Below, one piece after another: positions 54,201 to 64,000 of a DNA stretch of 64,000 nt (its first letter is position 1; the number at the start of each line of letters is the position of its first letter). Where the stretch lies: NCBI GenBank assembly GCA_905160935.1, contig CAJHZI010000664.1, positions 1,464,501 through 1,528,500 of the forward strand. The letters are read 5' to 3'. The DNA is from Enchytraeus crypticus (lineage: Eukaryota; Annelida; Clitellata; Enchytraeida; Enchytraeidae). Both the position numbers and the translations under genes were made by a program. The notes beneath the pieces were generated by a model, which saw nothing but the letters and a program-made list of their open reading frames with translations, had not been told where the DNA came from and searched no databases.

Positions 54201-56563
54201 AGCAATCCATGGTACAACAACAGGCTCAATAAGCAGATTCATCCCTAACTTAGGCTGATTAACAGACTGGCAATACCTTTGACTTCTTGATTCGCAGACT
54301 GGCATCCTCTAACTCTTTCTGTAGCACAGACACTCTAGTCGACAGCTGCTGATTTCTGAACACCAAACTGTCCGTCTCCTGCTCTAACTTTCTAATTGAT
54401 TGATCCTTCTCTTTTATTGTCTCCTACAAAATATTGAAGCAATATCTTTGTTCAGCTATGGACAACAGAATGCAAATGATTAAAGAAATATATATTTTCT
54501 TATTCATTTATTTAAAAAGCTTAAGATAGATTTAACGTCAGTTTTGTGCTCAATAACATGTCAATGATGGGGAGAGCACTGGATTTGAACTCAGCACCTT
54601 CAGATTAGCTGTCATATAACTTGCCAATAAGCCACCGGATCAGCTCGATTTCTGATTCAACACTAACCATTAGGCAATTCCATTGAAAGTAAAATTTTAA
54701 AGTCATTAGACTATCAATTAATGAATAAATGGATCCAGTAACTTGGTTATCTATTTGAGATTTTAAATTCTTATCATCAAGTTATTTATGTATCATCGCA
54801 AAGTTTCTTAAACCTGAAAATGACCAATAATTAATGGGTACCTTAAAGTATAAATAAACTCTCTCTCTCTCTCTCTCTCTCTTGTCTTCTGCCAAGTGGC
54901 AGGTCCAAGGTAAATTTTGGAACTCATATACAGATATTCAAGCTTCATTAAGAGGACTCATCAATCAACAAGTTAATCCATTCACAAAAGGCTCTGCCAT
55001 TCCACACCTTAATGTAGCTTGCTCAGTCACCACACAAGACACATTCAGTTTATGGCTGGTCTATTCTTCAGTTTACAGAAACAGCATGGGTAACAGTTAA
55101 TATACTTAAAGAAAACTACAATCTACCATAATCTACTCTCACTTATCTAAACAATATGTGGATTTTAATCACTTTTGCAAAATAGAAATAAATTCACAGA
55201 TAACAGAAATAACTTCGCATCTTGGGATAATATGGCATCTGAGGTGGCTTTCCTTTACTTTCCTCTATTCTTGCTCATCACCACTAATGAAACAGTTTAT
55301 GACTTGTCTATTCTTCAGTGTCCAGAAAGAATGCAGGTATAAGCTAATATACTTAAAGAAATCTATCATAATTTAATCTCACTTATCTACAAGTGAAGAT
55401 TCTACAACATATGTAGAGTAAAACATATGTAGATTTTAACCACTTTCGCAAAATAGAAATATATTCACATATGACATAACCATACAGGACTATTTACTTT
55501 TCAGAGCTAATAATCCAGACTGAATGATAACTATAAGTACTATTTACTTTCGACTGCTCTTCCAAGTTTCATTTGCAGATTGGTCTGGGTGAATTGATCT
55601 GTAGTGTTGTGTGCTGTGGGGACGTCCTTGACATCATCATTGGATGATGAAATTGACGTTAAACCTCTATTATTATTATTGTTGTTGTTACTACTATTAT
55701 TATTTTTATTATTATTTACTTTCAACTGCTCCTCCACTGCCTGCTCATCCAACACAGCCTTCTTTAGAACAGGAATCTGAGCTCTCAACTACACAAAGAC
55801 AATCAATTAACTTAACAATCAATCAATATAGTCAACTAATAATCAATCAATCAATAGAATAATCAATATTTTTAGTATTCAAATATAGTAAATACAGTAG
55901 TCACTCAATATAGAAATCAATCAATACAGCAATCACTCAATATAGCAATCAATCAATATAGCAATCACCCAATATAGCGATCAGTCAATATATCAATCAA
56001 TCAATACAGTAATCAATCTATACAGCAATCAATCAATACAGTACTAAATCAATACAGTAGTCAATCAACATATTAACAATTATCATATAGTACAGTGTGT
56101 TAGCATAAATCTTCCATATTACAGGGACCCTTTATTATTTTTCAAACCACGATTTAATACTAAAATGTTCTTGTTGCCACTAACCAATTGTTCATTATTT
56201 CAGAACATTCAAAGAATATTGCATTTTGGACTATCAATAATGTACCTTTAGCTTAGTTGGTTTATCATTTAATTGAAGTTACATAGCAGTGAAAAACGGT
56301 AGCAGTCTAACGTTTGGAATCAATACTTGTAAAAACCTCAAGCTTTTAGCAAATGCAAGAAAAATTTTGTATTTTACAGATGGGGATATATTCCTCTACG
56401 ATGACAGCTTAGCAACTTTAAACAGATCTTTTTATATTAGAACTAACGACATAATTATCAAAATTATATAATTCTCGATATTGCCTTAGAGGAAGAAAAT
56501 GTTCAAGCTTACCTTCGCGTATTCCGCAGCAAGAATCTGATATTTAGACTGTAGGTCACTCAT
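35432..56563 (-). CDS. PPP1R21: PPP1R21 (KLRAQ-motif protein; FERRY complex subunit), gene span
   Basis: Gene-level entry. The protein is a long coiled-coil subunit of the FERRY complex, a Rab5 effector on early endosomes that links mRNA and ribosomes; it was first annotated as a protein phosphatase 1 regulator. Coding exons in transcript order: 56563-56513, 55788-55720, 54423-54277, 53619-53509, 51824-51660, 51291-51233, 50165-50071, 48036-47834, 46491-46390, 46071-45983, 45030-44894, 43607-43515, 42771-42644, 41736-41602, 41160-41068, 40400-40299, 39718-39617, 38438-38298, 37232-37134, 36429-36280, 35464-35432. All 20 junctions are in phase and the total is about 767 codons, against 780 aa in human. 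Hallmarks: YAK|LRAQIPVLKKAV (KLRAQ motif split by intron 1), FNDT, HQLPTATQKL, ESVPYTTAIQNRK, KLQLADSKSLNF, TTTRSYEAQLSMMSEH (TTKRSYEDQ motif), and a lysine-rich C-terminus. No frame breaks. Confidence 0.95.
36280..36429 (-). CDS. PPP1R21: PPP1R21 exon 20 (TTKRSYEDQ domain)
   Basis: Acceptor gattag|GATGAG, donor AGCAAG|gtgaga, 50 codons. DELQTTTRSYEAQLSMMSEH matches human DELTTTKRSYEDQLSMMSDH. The acceptor and first about 60 nt are repeated twice just upstream (36455-36517, 36567-36629). Confidence 0.95.
36455..36629 (-). pseudogene. Two tandem partial copies of PPP1R21 exon 20 and its acceptor
   Basis: Copy at 36517-36455 reads DELQTTTGSYETQLSMMSEH; copy at 36629-36567 reads DELQKTTRNYETQLSMMSQH. 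Both keep the ATTAG acceptor and frame but run into (ATTG)n repeats with stops instead of the rest of the exon. Spaced 88 and 112 bp from the preceding acceptor. Confidence 0.85.
37134..37232 (-). CDS. PPP1R21: PPP1R21 exon 19
   Basis: CRALQKRLQISDVEKQRLHG matches human CRALSKRLALAEKSKESL. Coiled coil, phase 0 at both ends, acceptor ttcttacag. A minisatellite of TATATCACTG units begins 30 bp upstream of the exon. Confidence 0.93.
37262..37465. repeat. 10-bp minisatellite (TATATCACTG/TATATCGCTG)
   Basis: About 20 units with A/G and T/C variants; the frames it opens on both strands are artefacts. Confidence 0.88.
37690..37975 (-). mobile_element. RTE-like LINE fragment, decayed
   Basis: The minus strand carries the same end as 4405-4728, with frame breaks; it includes the complement of ACCTTCTATGACTTCTTTTAG. 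Same family as fragments at 3727, 4370, 18535, 45258 and 62235. Confidence 0.65.
38298..38438 (-). CDS. PPP1R21: PPP1R21 exon 18
   Basis: 47 codons. ESEAREQLITKHYQSRLTDA and KLQLADSKSLNFSAE match human ESREDLIKNHYMARIVEL and QLQLADSKSVHFYAE. Acceptor ttttttgcag. Confidence 0.96.
38546..38700 (+). repeat. tRNA-derived SINE (family A) with palindromic head
   Basis: ACCGACTTCGCCACTGGCT followed by its near-complement AGCCACTGGCGAAGTCCG, then B-box-like GGGTACAAATCC and the GAAACTGACGTTAACC end. Confidence 0.8.
38950..39255 (+). repeat. SINE family C copy
   Basis: GAATAGACCTACTGTAAACT, GTACGTGTCGTGAGAGACGA, GCCATTATTCCCAAGCTGTAGG, and a CTGCCAGCCTACGCTGGCAG hairpin near the end. The clearest copy of the family. 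Confidence 0.65.
39498..39562. repeat. (GA)n microsatellite
   Basis: About 60 bp of GA, joined to the SINE-E copy on its left. Confidence 0.92.
39617..39718 (-). CDS. PPP1R21: PPP1R21 exon 17
   Basis: 34 codons rich in Ser, Gly and Thr (SNEGSVKTQPTSTSALGGSH); the flexible, poorly conserved segment between the two C-terminal coiled coils. Phase and splice sites (cacttag|AGC, GCGCAG|gttaga) support it. Confidence 0.85.
40299..40400 (-). CDS. PPP1R21: PPP1R21 exon 16
   Basis: VIKLQERVNELEAEREHWVL matches human KISKLEQEKEHWMLEAQL. Coiled coil, phase 0. Confidence 0.95.
41068..41160 (-). CDS. PPP1R21: PPP1R21 exon 15
   Basis: ESVPYTTAIQNRKTVYSFTE, then SKDTLSQQ, matches human ESVPYEEALANRRILLSSTE, SREGLAQQ. 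A second in-frame acceptor 6 nt downstream (CCACAG|GCA) could remove two residues. Confidence 0.95.
41602..41736 (-). CDS. PPP1R21: PPP1R21 exon 14
   Basis: 45 codons starting ISAFFSGNLSLF (human IASFFSNNLDYF) and ending RRALDYMQLMQR. Donor AAGG|gttggt, chosen because it keeps phase 0 with exon 15. Confidence 0.88.
42644..42771 (-). CDS. PPP1R21: PPP1R21 exon 13
   Basis: LEHQLPTATQKLKTVDESIL, then TSVISLVTCTGK, matches human IEHELPTATQKLITTNDCIL. Acceptor tttttag, donor GGCAAG|gtcagt. Confidence 0.96.
43515..43607 (-). CDS. PPP1R21: PPP1R21 exon 12
   Basis: EHDKEHSGTSQADLFERLGK, TLNDFHETVR; parallels human SSVLTNVGAALHGFHDVMKD. Phases 2-in and 1-out match neighbours. Confidence 0.88.
43687..43962. 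repeat. 24-bp minisatellite
   Basis: About 11 units of AATCATAATCATTATCATAAATAT, the third-last-type variant having CAC for CAT. The minus-strand Ile/Met frame is an artefact. Confidence 0.92.
44894..45030 (-). CDS. PPP1R21: PPP1R21 exon 11
   Basis: LEEESALSSCPATLSAKNKE, LRSSLQLMCAASAQVEHWVT matches human LEEECESSLCTSALRARNLE. Acceptor tttttcag. Confidence 0.95.
45258..45445 (+). mobile_element. RTE-like LINE 3' end
   Basis: RRKRRGRPRLQILADSKINS ... EDREEWRRYIPWTCH and stop; same C-terminus as 4405 (EDREEWRRYIPWTCQ). It begins directly after an (AT)n tract and ends with GCAGTGCATTAGGAG and GA-rich bases. Confidence 0.8.
45983..46071 (-). CDS. PPP1R21: PPP1R21 exon 10
   Basis: ETAVHLKDFAVKWKAFTSLT, QKLLPYQMQ matches human ETTVKLKTFSEHLTSYICFL, RKILPYQLK. 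Confidence 0.95.
46390..46491 (-). CDS. PPP1R21: PPP1R21 exon 9
   Basis: YCELLKQNASVFKDVKQSFE, VFHKSIGDDTLVLL matches human YLHENASYVRPLEEGMLHLF, ESITEDTVTVL. Confidence 0.93.
47215..47530 (+). mobile_element. LINE 3' end (WNSLP motif plus UTR)
   Basis: FSYAAPTIWNSLPANLRSCS, then a short frame to a stop, and a 3' UTR ending ACGTTAAACCTTTATTTATT. The UTR block GATTGGTCTGGGTGAATTGA is repeated at 55574. A related minus-strand fragment (CLIWNSLPSNLRKASFE) lies at 58485-58660. Confidence 0.8.
47834..48036 (-). CDS. PPP1R21: PPP1R21 exon 8
   Basis: About 67 codons. It includes a polyglutamine run of five and LISQASTLVRDLMNAASDFY, SHSEQR, like human ALAFVQDLVTALLNFHTYTE. Acceptor atgcttcag, donor AAACAG|gtcagt. 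Confidence 0.92.
48297..48735. repeat. Half copy of the foldback element at 8683
   Basis: CACTGTGTTTTTTATAACTG through GCATGCTTTGCATGATCGGC repeats one arm of the 8683-9512 palindrome with modest divergence; the partner arm is missing. Confidence 0.8.
48770..49320 (-). mobile_element. LINE reverse transcriptase C-terminal region
   Basis: On the minus strand: CDDNDINREINNTFVRTSTL, LRRFFNCSRTVKIILFKTYC, then ALWSKFKVSSLNKFRSCYNR. This is the post-RT region of a LINE whose usual form is DDLDIKRQIR...NMLIRKFS. It has stops near the end. Confidence 0.7.
49855..50012 (+). repeat. tRNA-derived SINE (family A)
   Basis: ACCGACTTCCCCACTTGGCT head, GTCGGTAAGATACTCGACCG, GGGTTCAATCCTGG, and GAAACTGAAGTTAACC. 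About 60 bp downstream of the donor of PPP1R21 exon 7. Confidence 0.78.
50071..50165 (-). CDS. PPP1R21: PPP1R21 exon 7
   Basis: EEKVKTLENEMGGQLRHMTD, IIERKLTFNDTG matches human LKTLHEDLSGRLEESLSIIN, EKVPFNDT. Phases 2-in and 1-out. Confidence 0.93.
50335..50860 (+). mobile_element. LINE ORF2 C-terminal fragment
   Basis: GKRPNGKTLVLCCNGKRAVW, NVRVIDT ... VVPVVIETMGPMNPDGVDFI, NGIGRLI match the domain after the RT in many animal LINEs (V-A-V-E-T-x-G-P). The frame breaks near 50680; the tail ends in AATAATAATAATA. Confidence 0.75.
51233..51291 (-). CDS. PPP1R21: PPP1R21 exon 6
   Basis: AKLQKQEKETREALRQSKE; coiled coil. Donor GAATT|gtaagt, acceptor ttttttag; ends in phase 2. Confidence 0.9.
51432..51606. 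repeat. 12-bp minisatellite
   Basis: About 14 units of GTGAACAGATAG, just downstream (minus sense) of exon 5. Confidence 0.9.
51660..51824 (-). CDS. PPP1R21: PPP1R21 exon 5
   Basis: 55 codons. LRLQKRLEILETESTQHQTV and EKIKKLQEDKAILE match human LRSRLATLETEAAQHQAVVD, EKLQNDKAKLE. Confidence 0.96.
51950..53334. other. PPP1R21 intron 4, mostly unannotated
   Basis: It starts with a short RTE-like tail (GTGGAAGACAGAAAAGAGTGG ... GACCTGCCAGTAAGCACTAAGAG, 51950-52012). After that it is AT-rich with no gene that I can see, up to a tRNA-like relic at 53335-53445. Confidence 0.5.
53509..53619 (-). CDS. PPP1R21: PPP1R21 exon 4
   Basis: TKNSSNAEANNSGHATNSII then DEELMSKIEENVRLHRK, matching human EDLQKKIEENERLHIQ. 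Confidence 0.94.
54277..54423 (-). CDS. PPP1R21: PPP1R21 exon 3
   Basis: 49 codons. KEKDQSIRKLEQETDSLVFR, NQQLSTRVSVLQKEL matches human KMKDQSLRKLQQEMDSLTFR, NLQLAKRVELLQDEL. Confidence 0.96.
55564..55712 (+). mobile_element. LINE 3' tail insertion flanked by 23-bp duplication
   Basis: Carries GATTGGTCTGGGTGAATTGA ... GACGTTAAACCTCTATTATT, as at 47415-47520. It is bordered by TATTTACTTTCGACTGCTCT-TCC (55541-55563) and TATTTACTTTCAACTGCTCC-TCC (55713-55735), a target-site duplication with two mismatches. The right copy is the 3' end and donor of PPP1R21 exon 2. Confidence 0.8.
55720..55788 (-). CDS. PPP1R21: PPP1R21 exon 2 (KLRAQ motif)
   Basis: LRAQIPVLKKAVLDEQAVEE, QLK; human LRAQNQVLKKGVVDEQ. 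Acceptor ttgtgtag, donor TTGAAA|gtaaat. Confidence 0.97.
55789..56060. repeat. AATCAATCAATA / TATAGCAATCAA low-complexity repeat
   Basis: Degenerate tetramer-based repeats (CAAT) in PPP1R21 intron 1. Confidence 0.75.
56513..56563 (-). CDS. PPP1R21: PPP1R21 exon 1 with start codon
   Basis: MSDLQSKYQILAAEYAK, then donor AAG|gtaagc. Same position and length as the human start (MASAELQGKYQKLAQEYSK). Confidence 0.94.
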
Positions 56564-57026
56564 ATCTATAAGACTACTTAACCTTATTAAAATATCAACT
56601 GTTATCCATTAATTACATTTAATTGAATGATTAACTAGGTTTTAAAAGCAACTAAATGACAAATAATTAAATTGAAACATCAATGTTATGAAAATGTAAA
56701 TCTTCTTATTTATGATCTATTTACGCCCATTTGCAAGAAACGAAAATAAGATTTGAAATTACAGCATATAGATTTGAAATAATAAAACGGCTTCATTTTG
56801 CTTATTAAGAGCAAGGTTAATAAAATTTACATAGTATAACATATAAACCTTGGTTAAAGCTATTAAACTGTCTTTAATTACAGCATTGAGCACTTTAATT
56901 TTAAGCAGACGATCAAAAATCAAAATGGTCTATGCATAGAATAAAGAATTACTTATTCTATATCTTTGAGTATACGTGTCTAATAGTCTATTTGCCTGAT
57001 TTCTTTGCATATCCGCGATGAAATAT
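56564..57026. other. PPP1R21 upstream / shared promoter side
   Basis: AT-rich. It should hold the 5' UTR and promoter of PPP1R21 on the minus strand. I see no clear TATA box or CpG-rich core, and no other gene. Confidence 0.4.
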
Positions 57027-57112
57027 AACGGCTGGGATTCGAACCCACGAGAGTTCAATTCACCTTAGGATCTGTCATTCAAAACTTCATGACGTTCTCC
57101 CTACACTATTAA

Positions 57113-58335
57113 AGTGGATAGGTAATTGGTTAAGCAATAGAAAACAAAGGGTGTGTGTCGAGGACGAGTTCTCGGAATGGGCAGTAGTGAAGAGTGGTGT
57201 GCCACAGGGCACTGTTTTAGGACCTCTGTTATTTTTAGTTGACATCAATGACATTGACATAGATATTGTATCAAAATTTAGTAAATTTGCAGATGATTCT
57301 AAAGTGGCAAAGATAGTAAACAACATTGAAGATGCTGAGATTTTGAAGTATGATATAAAAATATTACAGAACTGGTCTAGTGATTGGCTAATGGAGTTCA
57401 ATATTGAGAAATGTAGAGTTATGCATATGGGGAATAATAATTTAGGAATTAAGTATACTTTGAACAATATATAATTAAAATCCACAAACAGTGAGAGAGA
57501 TTTAGGAGTCTTTGTGGATAGCTCTTTTAAATTTAGTGAAAATTGTAATAAAGTTGTAAATAGTGCTAATTGTGTATTAAGAATGATTAAAAGAAACAAT
57601 TGCATGTAGAAATAAAGATATTGTGGTAAGGCTATATAAGGCTCTTGTACGACCCAAATTTCAATACTGCATTCAGGCTGGTGCCCATATCTTAAGAAAG
57701 ATATAGATAAATTAGAAAGGGTACAAGCCAGAGCAACAAGGCTGGTATTTGACTGTCAAAAACTTAGTTATGAGAATAGATTAAAATTCGTAGGATTAAC
57801 CACTTTAAGTGAGAGAAGAACTAGAGGGGATTTAATAGAAGTTTTTAAAATACTCAAAGGCTTCAGCAAAGTTAACCATAGTATTTGGTTTAATTTATCA
57901 AACAACAGAAACACTAGGGGACATATTTATAAACTTAGTAAATTTAGAAGTAGATTAGATTTAAGGAAATTTTTCTCTAGTGAGAGAGTTATAAATGCTT
58001 GGAATAGTTTGCCAAGCGAAGTTCTAGAAGCAGAATCAGTGAATGCATTTAAAAACAAATATGATAAACATAGGAACATGTAAATTAGATGCTAATTGCA
58101 TGTTCAGCTTGATACATCTGTATAAATTTGATATGTTGACATGAAGTTTGTATGATTTGATTTATAAAGTAGGACTAATTAAGTATTTTACGATGTACAG
58201 ATAGGTGAAATTAGACATTTTATATTGAACTATGAGGTGTTATCAATATTAATTGGTATTAGTTAAGAGTCTGATGAGTCTTAAACAAGCATATAATTGC
58301 TTCCTGACTCTGTAATGTTATGTTAGTAAGACAAC
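57113..58335 (+). mobile_element. CR1-like LINE, 5'-truncated, with RT and 3' tail
   Basis: WIGNWLSNRKQRV, then SGVPQGTVLGPLLFLVDIND, FADDSKV (RT catalytic FADD), RLYKALVRPKFQYCIQA, LERVQARATRLVFD, AWNSLPSEVLEAESVNAFKN, and a stop at 58081. One in-frame stop (57472) and at least two frameshifts (about 57600 and 57680) make it defective. The 3' end carries hairpin GAGTC-TTAAAC-AAGCA...TGCTT-CCT-GACTC (about 58264-58298), followed by GTTATGTTAG and a CAA-rich end. Its 5' end abuts a SINE-E copy (57027-57112). Confidence 0.88.
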
Positions 58336-59581
58336 AACAACAATAACAACAACAATTAGAGTGCTACAGTCATCAATGACAACATCGAGCACAATTGAGA
58401 AAAAAATCAAGCCGGCGAGCAAAAAGAAGGTCCAAAAACGGTTCAAATTCCAAAATCCGGAAATTCAGTCCAAAGTAAAGGGAGTCAAAGAAAAAGTGGT
58501 TTAGGCGCAGGTCGCTGCTCATGGACACTGGATGGAAAAGAGAGATGGAAAAGATAGATCTTCAACTGCCTATGGAGCAGCTCATAGGAAAGCAAAGGCC
58601 GATGTGATTCAAATGAAGCTTTCCGAAGATTGGATGGAAGAGAATTCCAGATCAGACATTCTATACATATAAAGCAATACATGTTGATTTAATAATTAAA
58701 CAAGAATATCTGCGAAATCATAGATGACGACCCAAATTAGGTCTTAAACCGTTTTTAGACTTCGTTTTAAGCATTTTACAGTTTCTTTTGTTGTTTAATT
58801 CCATTAAGAATACATACGCTTATTCTTGGTTGTCAATGCATTGACTTATTAGAAATCAGATATTACACTATATTGTTATTGGTCAAATATTCTATAAACA
58901 TGAACGCTGATTGGCCAGATTTGATAATCTCTTACTTAGATTGGACGATTGTGCAGCAGGAGCTACTAATTTGCATAATTATGTAAATATTAAATACCGA
59001 TGTTTAATCTGATATCTGTAAATTATTAAATAATAAAAATTGATTTATTCATTTTTGCTAATAAAATTATTGTGTGATATGTGATCAGTTGTATCATAAA
59101 TTACGAATTAATTAAATGTGATAAGTCTTGTAATTTTCTTTATTGTATATTCTATCAAAATTCTACTTAATTCTTGGGGATTTTTCATTTGCAAATGAAG
59201 TATGTGTTTATCAGACTCTCCGATTATCAGATTATTTAATAGGACGAATTTTTATATTATTTTTATTCTATGGTAGTCAATTTCATGATTATCAGGTATC
59301 CGGTTAATTCTGCCCTTCGCCACTTAAGTCCCATGTTAAATTGGCCCCTGGTACCGAAGTGACTGGTGCATTTGGGAAACAAGATAGATTTTTGATGTGC
59401 AATTCGGTCCTAATATTTAGGCTAAGTTTTCTGTGACTGTCACATGTATTTCGCAAGTAATACAATGCTACTTTAACTTTGTTATGTGTACTATTACTCA
59501 TAGTTTCAGACTAAAATCACCAATAAAGATATTGATAAGCGCTATAAACATTAGTCCTATATTTATTGCATTGTGAATATT

Positions 59582-59671
<90 letters not shown>

Positions 59672-60128
59672 AACTGGTATACTAGTATAAAAAGAACTTG
59701 TTCCTTATTAATTAGTCTTATTTATTGCTAATTCTATGATATTGGTATTTGTATTTCCCTTTAAATGTCATAAAACTATCTTTCTTTCTCTATCTCTCTC
59801 TTCTCTACAGTAGATTCTTAATATTTTTTATATTCTTTTGTAGATTATTTTAGACATGTCTTAATTTTTCATCTCTTAGCCGCTTACATTGCAGTGGTAT
59901 TATATTAGTCTCTTCAAACTTAAACGACTGATACATGTTCCAACCAGCAACATAGGCTCCCTTGTCCAACCCTCAACATCGTCTATCTTCAATCCTGACA
60001 GATTGGAGTTAGACGCTCCATGTAGAGGCGGCCTACTGCGACTTGAAATGCAGATCTTGTTGATATATTGAGCCATATACTGATTTTTGTCCTTTATATT
60101 TAAAATGATCGTTTTCTTTCATTTTCAG
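58336..60128. other. Intergenic region between LINE and TTBK exon 1
   Basis: Contains a minus-strand LINE remnant (58485-58660) and two (AT)n blocks around 59587-59668. The rest is AT-rich, with no supported gene. It presumably includes the TTBK promoter; no motif is clear enough to call. Confidence 0.45.
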
Positions 60129-60223
60129 GAGTTTTAGTGTAATTTCTGAAGGAAGAATGTAAGTTAATGCCAAGCAGATTCATATTTTTGTTAGCGGTAG
60201 ATTTAGTGTCGTAAAGTGACACA

Positions 60224-64000
<3,777 letters not shown>

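Overview
The window is AT-rich, intron-rich animal nuclear DNA, most likely from an invertebrate. All genes are split by GT-AG introns. Protein-level resemblance to animal families is clear, and the introns are crowded with LINE and SINE remnants, a DNA transposon, minisatellites and long (AT)n or (GA)n tracts. I cannot name the species. The RIN-type gene resembles Drosophila sprint around its VPS9 region. A 5S-rRNA-derived SINE and a DD37E mariner/Tc1 element are present. There is no bacterial, viral or CRISPR signal. || Layout: (1) + strand, 1..30134: the 3' portion of a Ras/Rab interactor gene (RIN/sprint type; SH2 - proline/serine-rich linker - VPS9 - RA). I resolved 15 exons, about 1,570 codons; the 5' end lies outside the window. 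The phases of all 14 junctions close when the large exon's donor is set at 18074. (2) - strand, 56563..35432: a complete PPP1R21 (KLRAQ protein) gene. I traced 21 coding exons and about 767 codons from the start ATG to a short lysine-rich last exon; human PPP1R21 is 780 aa. (3) + strand, 60224 to the window end: the first three coding exons of a tau-tubulin kinase (TTBK), running from the N-terminus through the glycine loop and catalytic lysine to HRDVKP. RIN and PPP1R21 converge; PPP1R21 and TTBK are divergent, with 3.7 kb between their start codons. || Functional link: RIN proteins are VPS9-type activators of Rab5. PPP1R21 is a subunit of the FERRY complex, a Rab5 effector. Two neighbouring genes therefore act at the same early-endosome GTPase. 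|| Repeats: at least five LINE lineages are represented by 3' ORF fragments. Three SINE families appear to share their 3' tails with LINEs present in this same window. The best case is a 5S-rRNA-headed SINE (33424, 62484) whose terminal hairpin matches the tail of a CR1-like LINE at 57113..58335, with a compensatory change in the stem. A nearly intact mariner/Tc1-type element (354-codon transposase, DD37E spacing, TIRs, TA flanks) sits antisense in a RIN intron. Several repeats touch splice signals: a duplicated 3' splice site in the RIN SH2 exon, three tandem copies of the PPP1R21 exon-20 acceptor, a retroposon insertion that duplicated the PPP1R21 exon-2 donor, and a minisatellite containing the RIN stop codon.
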